In this document: piece after piece, positions 1 to 10,500 of the stretch
Position numbering within the stretch: the stretch's first letter is position 1
Layout: every line of letters begins with the position of its first letter
Assembly (NCBI GenBank): GCA_011634665.1
Contig: WAEK01000002.1
Span: 1,323,001 to 1,387,000, forward strand
Length of the DNA stretch: 64,000 bases
Origin: Mortierella sp. BCC40632
Taxonomy: Eukaryota > Mortierellomycota > Mortierellomycetes > Mortierellales > Mortierellaceae
Reading direction: 5' to 3'
Translations under genes and position numbers: made by a program
Notes under the pieces: generated by a model
The model's input: only the letters and a program-made list of their open reading frames with translations
Database searches by the model: none
What the model was told of the DNA's origin: nothing

Positions 1-3000
1 TCACCTCTGTTCCCAGCCCTGTCCCAGCTCCAGCTCCAGTCTCGCTCCCGGCCTCAGCTCCGGTACCGGCTCCGGCTTTGGCCGCTGAAGGAAACAACAC
101 AACGGGCTTTCCAGTTCTTGCTCGCTCAGAGAGTCGGCGTAACCCCGGGGCTCCATTGCCACCGAAATCGGCTCAGAGAACACGATCCATCTCACTGAGG
201 ACAGGCTTGCCGGCGCAGGCCGTTTCGAACGAAAACGGAGGCAGCTCACGCGAAATAACCTCGGTGCAGGAATCAGAGGCATCACCTGCTGCTGTCGGGA
301 TGTCTCAAGAGTCGCAGGCTCTCGGGTTCCAGGCGACAACACCGCGCAATTATCTCCGTCCGTACCCTTCCTCGCCTGCGCTCGTCAATGGCCAACTGCA
401 ATCTATGCCGTCGCCACAACTTCCCACCCGGTCCAACAGTAGAAACTATGCCCGAAGCCCCCCATCGTCCAACCAGAACATTTTTTCGACTCCAGATGGG
501 TCACAGTCAGGATCGCCCTATGGAGGACCTCCACCTGCTATCCCTCCAAGGTCAAGGTCGGGATCCAAGTCGCTCAGTCGCTCTAATACACTGACAAGAC
601 CAGACGGTGCCATTGATCCAGGTGCAGTTCATTCCACACCAACCATCCAAGAAGATCAGGAAGCCTCAACTGAACACTCGCAGGCGCCTATTTCTCATCC
701 GGAGCACACTCGAGCGCCTTCACAGTCATCCTCCCAGCCGTTCTATTCAGCCCGTGATCTCGGTGACAACAACAAGGACACAAGCTTGGCGGCTACTCAT
801 GAGGTGAGCGCCTCGAATGGCAACATCAAGTCAGAGGTTCAGGAGGGTGACTCGCACAGTGGAGCCTTGGCTCCTTCTCTTCTTCCAGCCGATCCACCAG
901 CAAATCCACACCCATCGCAACAACAGCAACAACAACAACAACAACAGCAGCAATTACAGTATCAGCAACAATATCAGCAACAATTGTACCAGCAACAACA
1001 AATCCAATTGCAGCAGCAGACGCAAGAATCGGCTCATGGCAACGAAGACTCCTATAGGCCGACATTGCGAAAGCAACAGTCTGCAGACCCAGGAGCTTTG
1101 TATCGCCAGCATCAGGCAGATCTCAATGGTGTCCATGATCGTCTTCCAAGTCGCCATGCTTCTGAGCGGAGACCAAAGAATCAACCTGACGGCCGTGAGG
1201 GACGCTCAAGAGATATTTCTGGAGACAATGGAGATAGAGGTCGTTCTCAGAAGCGAGAGGAGGGCTCCTCAAAGGTTGGAAATATCATGGCATGGGTCCG
1301 CTCACGCAGTAAATCTAGAGGTCCAGCTTCAAATAAGGTCAGTCATAATTTTGTTTTCTTTTGTGTACGTTAATGCAGTGACTCCGAGACTCGATTAGGT
1401 TGATCTAAACGGCTCAGTACTAATGCAATTTAATTTTATCCAATAGTCGCAAGCTGTGCCTGAACAAGCTTCCTACAACGAATACAATCCTGCCTTGATC
1501 CCCAGCCGTAATGCTAGCTCGCGACGTGATAAGTCGCTTCCTCGGAAAGCATCTAACCCGAACTTTGGTGCTTCTAAGGAAGCTTGGCCACCATTCTCCC
1601 CTGGTGAAAGAACCGTCGACCCAATGAGCCAGGAGAGTCCATTGCATCAAAGAAGCAAATCTGTTACTAAGGTTGGTGGTATGGGACGGATGGCTGGAGT
1701 AAATGGTGAAGCTTTCAGCGCAACCACCAATATGAGCACGACCCATCACGAGAATATGATCCGTGGCATGGGCATGGGAAGTACTCCAATTACACCCACT
1801 GTTCTCCTTGCACCTCAGCCTTCCTTCCCAACCTCAGCCGCAACCCCAGGAACGATGAGAGGCATGGCCATTGCCATGATGAAGGACGAAAATGGCCCAA
1901 GCACGAGTGAACAGCAGATACAGCAAAAGCAGCAGCAACTCCAACTGCAGCAACTCCAACTGCAGCAACAGCAGCAACAGCGCATTGGAGCTTCATCACC
2001 TCCAGGTTCACCGACTAGTCCCCATCAAGCCACCGCTCCTCAGAGCGTCCTGTCGCCTGCGGCAAGCACACAGCCCACGACTCAAAAGTTGATTGCAACA
2101 CGAATCTACATCCAGAACGAGGCTGACTTCAAGTCTGTCAATCTTGCACCCAACTCTACAGCTCTTGATGTCCTCTATATGCTTCAGGAGCGTGGATGCT
2201 TTGGAGAGCCTGGTGATGGCCGATACCATGATCGCTGGACCATCTTCGAATCCTCCAAGGAATTCTTGGTCGAGCGACCTCTTCGCGACTTTGAGGTCAT
2301 ACTGGATGTGATCAAGACCTGGGAGGCTGACAAGGATAATAAGATGATCTGTAAGAGTTACCCTGTTCGTGAGGAGTTGTCTGCTAAGGAGATTGTCCGG
2401 TTAGTTGGACCCGCAGGCCAGGCAAGCTTTACTCGGCCCCATGGATGGGTTCACCTTGAAGTGAAGAAGAACAAGTGGGTAAAACGATATCTACACATCT
2501 CGGATACGGCTGTTTTTCATTCAAAGGACAATAAGGTATGCAAGAGTCAAAGAAACAGTGGAGTTGTTAAACAACCTCTAATACACTGCGCGCAGACATA
2601 CTGTTTGCTGCGATGATTGAGTTGTGCGTGTTGCCATTGGCCATTCTAACGGCGAGTTTTTATTCCAGTTCAATGGTGAGAGCACGTTGTGCCTACTCCG
2701 TAATTTCGACGTGTATGCTGTCCAAGTGCCTCGAAAGAAGGCCCCAACCAAGTTTGGCTTTGCTCTCAAGTCCTCGGACAAGATCCATCTGTTCGAAACT
2801 CCCGAAGACGACTATATCCATTATATTTGCACAGAGACGGGCGATTCTCTGCGCGAGTGGTTGACAGGAATCCGTGCTGCCAAGGTGAGTATTTTTTTTT
2901 CTTGTCCAAAAAAAAAAAAAAAAAAAAAAAAAAGGAAAAAAGGATCGAAAGTGGAGTGCATCTGTTTTTAACACTGGTTCCCCTTGTGCCCGACAACCTA

Positions 3001-3409
3001 ATAGGGAATGCACATGTACCATGCAAGCCCGGAGGTGATTCGCGAGGGACAAAAGCATGCGCTTGAGCTCCAATCGTCGACCGGCAACTCCGAAAGAACG
3101 ACGCATGGAAACCTGACAGTTGAACAGGTGAGTATTGCAGAAGCAAAATTGGCAGGTTGGGGGATGCCAATGCCTGTCAAATAGCATGCGGAGGGCCTAG
3201 AAGATCCGCCATAGCATTGTACACTCTTATTACCCCTTCATTTTTCATTTTTCATTTTTCTATTTTTTTTTTCTGCCGCTCGGATTGGTTTATACCCTTC
3301 ATCTTCCATCCTCCCCCCTCTCCTCCCCCCTGCCTCTGTCGTGCATTGTTGAAGTATAACCCGAATGAAAGTATCCAACTGGAAGCATTTTGTTTCCAGC
3401 AGCTGCTCG

Positions 3410-3446
<37 letters not shown>

Positions 3447-3737
3447 GACGTCGCTGTATCTCAGGAATCAACGGTGCTTGGATTGGTATTGGCATTAGCA
3501 TGAGCATGGACTGGACCCGTTTTTTCTTTTTCTTTTTCTTCCTCAGCTCTCCGAAGGATAGAGCAGTTGGAGTTCAAGGCGGGACAGGAGCATCCAGGAG
3601 CGCACTTTTAGGCCCGTTGACTTGGGGATTTGCATCCTCAGGAATGAAGCGTGGATCTGGTGTGGGATTGGTCGGGACTCGCAAAGCACGAGGTTGCAGT
3701 TTTTGGGCGTGGTCTTTTCACTCTCTTTCCTTCTTTC

Positions 3738-3797
<60 letters not shown>

Positions 3798-4932
3798 AAT
3801 GAAAAGGAAAATCGCGAACACGCTCACCCTTTCGAAATGTCGCGACAGAGACTGGACCTCCTTGCTCTCCTAGTCCTCTGTCTCCTTCCCCGTCGCCTAG
3901 TCCCGCTCTCTCTCTCTCTCTCTCTCCCCTTTCTTTCTCGCTACCCTCGTCTCTGCTCTTCCTCTTCTTCCTCTCTCCCTTCCGCCTCTACCTCTACTTC
4001 ACTCTCGATCTCTGCTCCTCTTGTTCTCTATCGCGTCGAGTACAGCAAATATGCACTGGCCTCGACGCTGAGGCCCTCGTTCATATAGTCGCTCTATTGG
4101 CAATTTTGTCAAAAAGACGAACGAACGTGTTTGTACGACACAAATTTTCTCCTCTCTCTCGGTACCAACACTCTCGAGTTGAGTAACTCTATGATCCCTG
4201 AGCAAGAGTGAATATGAGAGAATGTTGAGAATACAGAAAAGCAAAGAGAGGAAAAGGGAGCAGCAAGAGGAAAGGAGAATGAGATGCATCTCAGGCTGGC
4301 CATCTCCATCTTCTCTCTATCATACACAGATATACACAACTACACACGGACGCAATTGCCCGTTTCTTTTGTTTGTTCCTTCGGCGTGGTAGGAACAAGG
4401 CTGGCAGGCCGGGACTAACGATCGTCGAACTTGGGAGGATATTCAAACATCAAGGGACTTCTGGAATCAGCACAGGACGCGAGGCACTGTCCCCGGGATC
4501 AACAGCTTCGAGTCGAAGGTTGCATGTCCAAAAAATAGTATTCCCACAGGATGACAAGGAAGATGAGGGAACAGAGTCATGGGTGGTATCATGCTGCTGC
4601 GAGTACTAAGTATAGGATGCGTGTGGTGCCAGATTATGACGATGGTAGTGGGAGGCCATGATTTTAATAGAAGGGCAACGGCAGCAGCAGCAACACTGAC
4701 GGTGGGAGTGGGAGTGGGAGTGGGGCGGAGAATGAGAGCCAGACCAGGCCAATGCACGCTGACCTATTTGTGCGCTCATACACGCACCTCCAGGATCCAT
4801 TACCTCCTCTTTTTTTCTTTTTCTTTGTTCGTGTTCATTCGCCGGTTTGTCGCGAGGGTGGACACGCGGCGTCGGGGCCCTTTAGACCGCATCCGCCGCT
4901 ACAACAAACGGTGTGGTTTCTTTTTCTGGCCA

Positions 4933-4969
<37 letters not shown>

Positions 4970-6397
4970 TATCTTTCCTGTGGGTTGATGCCTTGGCTCT
5001 CCCCTCTCCTCTCCCTGCTCCTCTTCTCTTCCTCCTCTTCCTCTTTCTCTCTTCCTCCTCTCCCCCCTCTAATCCCTGCTCGACTCTGTCTCCTTTTGGA
5101 CTTGTCCACGTCCAATTGTGCTTGCTCACCGACATCCTTCTTCCTCATCCAGATTACGGAACAGACGCCTGCATCGGCCCCATCGAATCCACAAGAAGTC
5201 TCTTCTACGCTGCCCAGTACGCCTTTGTCTCCAGTCGTTGCAAAGCCACCTCAAGATTCCTCCGAGCCAGCGGAGCCAGTCTTTTTAAACGACGCCTCTC
5301 TTCCCTCCGCTGACAGCAGAACCGGTTCCCGCACAAGCCCCAGTGCCAGCTCTACTTCCATGCCTTCCACCACCAGGCCCAGCCACGGACTCTTGTCCTT
5401 CCCTTCCACCACTTCTCTCACCCCTTCCACTAGCTGTGCATCCTCCATCATGACCAAAGCCAAGCCAGCCTCACTCCTATCTTTCTCCGACACGGCCACT
5501 GATGCTGGAGACGACTCGACTGCCCCCATCAACACAAACGCCCCCCGAAACCCGTTTTTGGCTGGCAGTTTGCTCCAACAGCGGGCAGAAGCTGAGCGTC
5601 AAGAGGTTGAGAATCTGAGACTACAGATGAAGTTGCGAGAGCAAGCCGGTGTCATCGGTGCCCGCAACAATGGCGATCTGGCACTCTTCTCTGGTGGGCA
5701 TGGACGCGGACCCTCTGCCTCTGGCTCAACCCTTTCTTCCTCTTCCACAACCACAGAGGTCAAGTTTGGCGGTCCAGGTACACTCCTGGAGAAAGGCGTT
5801 CTGGAGAGGGCCAAAAGTGCAGGCTCGGGCCTGCTTCGACCATCGAACCCCACCTCTCCAGGCAGCACACTCTCGCGCTCCCGATCAAAGAGCAAAGGAT
5901 CAACGGACAGCCGTAGCATCCTTAGCAGGCCTGTTTCCCCCCATTCTTCCGCATCCATGTATTCGTTGCACTCTAGCCCGGGCACACCTCAAAAGCCTTC
6001 GGGGCCACTGGTGCAGTTTGATGATGATGATGTACCGATCCAGCCGGGCCTGCTTCTGGATAGAGGAGTGCCTGTCCGAAAGGGATCATCAGATGGAAGT
6101 CCAACCGGTCACCCATCTGGCCCGCGCAGTCCAGGATATCCGGGCTCTGTTGGGTCCAGGAGTCCAGGCAGTACCATCATGCCGAGCATGGGACAGCCTC
6201 AATATCAGACACACGGACCAAGCCAAGGCCAGAGCCCATACGGAAACCGTTCTAGAATGAAGCCTTTGATCGACATTGGCAATGTCAACACAAGGAACGA
6301 TATGATCGGGCCTGGTCTCCTCAGCAATGCTATGAACTCGACAGGATCCAAGACTACGAGGTCGCCGCGCAATGGCAAACCATTGCTTGAGTTCTAG
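1..6397 (+). CDS. RA-PH domain adaptor protein, 5' truncated by the window
   Basis: The reading frame is open from base 3 with no start codon, so the gene begins before the window. Exons: <1-1337, 1447-2535, 2669-2884, 3005-3127, 5153-6397, all joined in phase 0, giving 1335 residues here. Numbered from base 3, residues 1-650 are Pro/Ser-rich and disordered with two glutamine-rich tracts. A Ras-association-like domain follows at about 661-750 (starting TRIYIQNEADFKSVNLAPNS), then a PH domain at about 779-880 (GWVHLEVKKNKWVKRYLHIS, ending in the usual Trp helix SLREWLTGIRAAK). The C-terminal 415 residues are Ser/Pro-rich with a short charged helix. RA followed directly by PH is the Grb7/10/14 and RIAM/lamellipodin layout, which reads Ras-type GTPases and phosphoinositides at the membrane; a role in polarised growth is inference. 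Intron 4 is 2025 nt, far longer than any other in the window. Confidence 0.8.
3412..3445. repeat. 34-base poly-T tract inside intron 4
   Basis: An uninterrupted run of T in the long intron of the RA-PH gene. It is one of many 15-34 base A or T runs placed in introns and spacers of this window. Confidence 0.9.
3741..3796. repeat. (TC)28 microsatellite
   Basis: A perfect TC dinucleotide array in the 2 kb intron of the RA-PH gene, followed by a further 200 bases of CT-rich sequence. On the coding strand it resembles the pyrimidine-rich leaders seen before several start codons here. Confidence 0.9.
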
Positions 6398-6579
6398 ACT
6401 CTTTCTATTTCTCCTTCTTCACACCCATCCCTTTTGTCTTTACTCCTCCTCAACTTTTTTTTTCTCTCTCTTTGTCTCTGTTAACTCTCCGGACAATCTC
6501 CGTTGTACTGTACCTATGCCTGTCTCTCTCTCTCCCACCCTGTCCAAACCCCTGTAAATACTGTTTGTTCTGCTGTATC

Positions 6580-6585
6580 AATAAA
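6580..6585 (+). terminator. Candidate polyadenylation signal AATAAA
   Basis: AATAAA lies 183 bases after the stop codon of the RA-PH gene, after a pyrimidine-rich 3' region. It is the only canonical hexamer before the next gene. Confidence 0.5.
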
Positions 6586-7578
6586 AAAAAAGCATCTCCC
6601 TTTCGCTCTTTCTCTCTGAATGATCCAAACTTTAAAGGGGTCTGTCGGCATCAACGCGCCATTTTCGTACAGAAGGGGTAGGGGAAGGGAGAGAAAAGAA
6701 AAAAAAGTCATTTTTGGTAGAGTGGGGTGGAATAGGGCCATCAGTCCATGGGGATGCCCCGACGCGCAGCCCTGTAGCAGAGCAACAGAGCAGAGCACGA
6801 GGTTTCAAAAACATCAGTAAGCCACCCAGGCACCCTGTTAGTGGCACCATACGATTCAACTTCCCATGAAGGCACGTCCATTTCCGGCCGTTCAGTCTTC
6901 TCGGCCTCTTGCCCCCATCGCCGTCATCCGACTTTTTCTGTCCTTCATCCATCACCTTCACCTTCACCTTCTCTCTCTCTCTCTCCCTCCTCCCATTATT
7001 AAACCTTTTGAGCCCTAGCAAGAGCCGTACGTTCCGACGACACGGAAGAAGTTCCTCGAAGACACATTCTTTCCTGCAGCGTCAAACAACAACAACAAAA
7101 AAAAAAAAAAAACGTCCTCCATCCTCCAATTAGGCCTTATTTTCATCTCCAACGCTTCGTCTAAATCGGCATCGGAATCTGTACACCTTTTTCTCTTCGC
7201 ACCAACCCTCCCTCCCCACTACTAAAGAGCGATGAATATAATCGACTGCTAAAGGTGGTGGTGGTTACATCTCGTTGTTCTCCCTTGTCTTGTACTTTTT
7301 TCTTTTCTTTTTGCGCCAACTAGTAGGCTCGCCAATCGTTGAGAGAGTAAGGCCCTTTTGGAAATCACTATCCAATCTGCTTTTGCCGCCTCTACTCGAC
7401 ATATCGTGTATGGCTACATTGATTCCTTTGCAACCTGATTAACAAGGAACCGGCTCTCGATCTAACATCCATAGGCTCAGCTCGCAGCGATCTGGCACCA
7501 TTTTGCATACTCTTTTTATCTATTTTCCTGGCGCTCTACCTTGAAATCAGGGAGAGCACGCTCCTCTGTTACTTCTGG
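6586..7578. other. Spacer and probable promoter of the PPR gene
   Basis: About 1 kb without a supportable gene. It is pyrimidine-rich towards its right end, with a poly-A run near 7098-7112. The scattered short frames are not conserved-looking. It must carry the PPR gene promoter and leader; I see no clear TATA box. Confidence 0.6.
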
Positions 7579-10500
7579 ATGCCCCTATTCAACCGGGCGT
7601 TCTTCCCGGCATGGAAACGGAAACCGCCCATCAGGAGGCATGGACTCTCACCCCAGTTACAGACCCCAGCCCCTGGTCTACAACTTTTTTCTCCAAATCT
7701 CTGCAAATCAAGGACCCAACAGACGCGCGCGAGCGGATCCCATGCGCGGACGAAAGGATCAAGGAGAGGATGCATGTTCTTTAGTAGCCTTCCTGATCAG
7801 AGCGCGGCCTCTCGTGCAGAGCTAGTCAAAACTCTGATCCCGATATCGAAACGTGCCTATGCTGGCTCATCCACATTTACAGATCTATACAACGTGTTTC
7901 GATATATCCTGGAGACAAGAGCTCACCGCACACGTGTTCGTGGAAACCTGATCGGCTGTCATGACCAGCAACACTCTTTTCTATCGCCATGTAGGATATC
8001 AGCATCACCTTCTACTCGGACACATGGGCGACTCCATCTACTCGCCAGGGATGCTAGCTCTATGGGTATGAGAACAACAACTTACAAACACACCCTACAA
8101 GGCTTGCCCGCCTCAGAGAGCAGGATGATGTATTCGACTCGATCTTCTTCGCACGGGAGTTTATTGTCAACTAGAGCACAGCCACTTGGCCCGAAATCCC
8201 CCCGAGGCATAACGGTAGTGAACCGGTCGATTATACCCTCTCGAACATTATCACTGCATCAAAGTAGTAGAACTACCGAAGATCTTCCTGACACACGGCA
8301 AACAGGAGAACCTGCCGTCGCCACACCATCAAAGACCAGCCCGCCCGCTCAGTCTTCATCAACTCCTGTATTCATCAAAAACTGGCTTTCTCTCCAGCTT
8401 GCTGAGGTTCGCGACCTTTACCGGGAACGGGAATACCAGAAGGCACTGACACTGATTGACAGAATCCGATCGCATGAGAACATGGTTCTGATCCCCGACT
8501 GTGACCTGCATGTTTATTCAACCAAGTTGATTCGTTGGCGCTTACAGGATCTGAACCTTGCCGAGTATTGTTGTCGACTAAGTGTAGCGTGCGACTCGGG
8601 AGCAGAGGCTCATGAGATCGTGGAATTGTTGCAGTATATGAATGCTTCATTGGAACCTATTGCCGAACATGATCACGATTTGCGAACAAATCTCAAGACA
8701 GCCTTCATTCAGCCTCTGGATCCATTGTTCGATCATACACTTGAACAGTTGAGCAAACTTTGGTCGCGTTACCTACCAGAAAGTGGCAAGGACAGTGGCC
8801 CTGAGATCAATCTTCCTACCAATCTCTCTCACGTTCGGTTGTCTCTTGCCACGTCTGCTGTACCCTTCCTCCGAGCCATCGTTGATCGCCAATTGTTTGC
8901 CTCAGCTGCTGCATCTTCTTCGACCTCGGCTCAAACGCTATCGGAAAATGTCAACCTTCAGAAGCATGATGCTCGGGAAATGGTTCTCAGTGTGTTTCTT
9001 ACGCTCAAGGATCACCATAATACTATGCAGTGGATCAAGCTTTGGAACAAAGTCGATCCAGAGGATTGGGCAACTCGATGGGCACAACAAGGCATCAAGC
9101 AGACCCTCACCTCCGAGTTCATTCACTCCAATCGGCCTGACTGGATCATCGATGTCTTTTGTCTTCATCATACCGTGGCGGGCACACCTCATCGCTGGCT
9201 TACGGATTTGTTGACGACAATTGTCGAGTCTCAGGCCGAGTCCGGAGTGATTGTTGGGTCTGGAACGGGAGAGATCATCTCATTGACTCGACTTCTCAAA
9301 CTCAAGGATCTTGATTCAGCCACGTTCCGATTGAAAAAGGAATTTCACGGTCCTTTTTGGAAACAAAGTGACCATATTCATATGTGGCTGATGAGTCTAC
9401 ACGACCCTGCGACTACAGTCTCCGTCGACCGAACAACAATTGAGGGTATGCTCTGGAGAGAAATGGCCATGGCAGGTATTCTCTCGGGCCGAATGTTACC
9501 GGAGGATATCCTCATTTCATTGGAGTCAAGCGTTGCAAGGACCATTGTGAAGCCAACGTCACATCTAATGATGAATCCGGGAGAGGGTCTGCATTCTGGA
9601 TCTGAGGCAGACTTGTACGAGGACACGCTCACACAGTACCTTTACGAAAAAACTACCAGTTCCTCCGATATCAGCGCTCAGAATATTTCGTTACCCTTTA
9701 ATGAAAAGGCAGACTCGCTCAAAGCTGCCGACTTGCTCAGGAGAGCGATCCAGGAGATGATGACGCTGCCCCCGTCCGCCACACAGAATCAGCATATGCA
9801 AGCCATTCGGTCTTATGGCCTTCTTTTGAGTGATGTTGCCCGTCGAATTACTCTTCGGATGGGTCATCTCGGTTGTATTTCTCAGGTAGAGGAAATTCGA
9901 TTTCAAGCCCTTTATCCCAAAGAGAACCTTTCTAGCCCAACACTCCTGTTATCGTCTGACCTCGATTCTCTCGACTCCTTGTCCCCCGCTATTCAATCAA
10001 CTTTGAGTCAGGAAAAGGAGTTTGCAGAAACCTATTTAAAGTCAGTCCTGGCCAGAATGTGTGCTACCTCGCTTGTTCCTGAGGATTTGACCAAGACACG
10101 ATGGACAGGCCAGTTCTCGGAATGGTTCCAGCGCACAGCCAGCTCTTCGCTAAGGACACAGGCGATGGCAGAGTTTATTACTCGAGGGGACAACATGGCT
10201 CCTTCAAATTGGGCATATACTCAGGCATTATGGACCCTAGTACAAGAACAAGAGTTGGATCTCGCCATTAGTCTTCATTCTCATACCTACAGACTTGAGG
10301 GTGCATTGGTCATGTCTTCAAAGAGCCTTTCTATTCAAGACCAAAACAGAGCTGTCGACAGGGGAATTCAGGTGCCCACGGCCACGGACTTGGGCAAGTT
10401 TGTGCATGCGATCTTGATTTCGGATGATGGTCATCAACGACTTGAGCAGGCTCAATGGGTGGTTGATCAACATCTGGACAGGAGGATGGTCGCCAAGTCT

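Noticed and set aside
826..1184. Minus-strand frames rich in Val or Leu
   Set aside because: Antisense of the polyglutamine tract; low complexity and no independent support.
2693..3187. 164-codon minus-strand frame
   Set aside because: It is antisense to the PH domain exons and crosses a poly-A run giving poly-Phe; a shadow.
4579..5313. 244-codon plus-strand frame within the long intron of the RA-PH gene
   Set aside because: Mostly poly-Phe, Ser and Leu from T and CT tracts, and it overlaps exon 5 in another frame.
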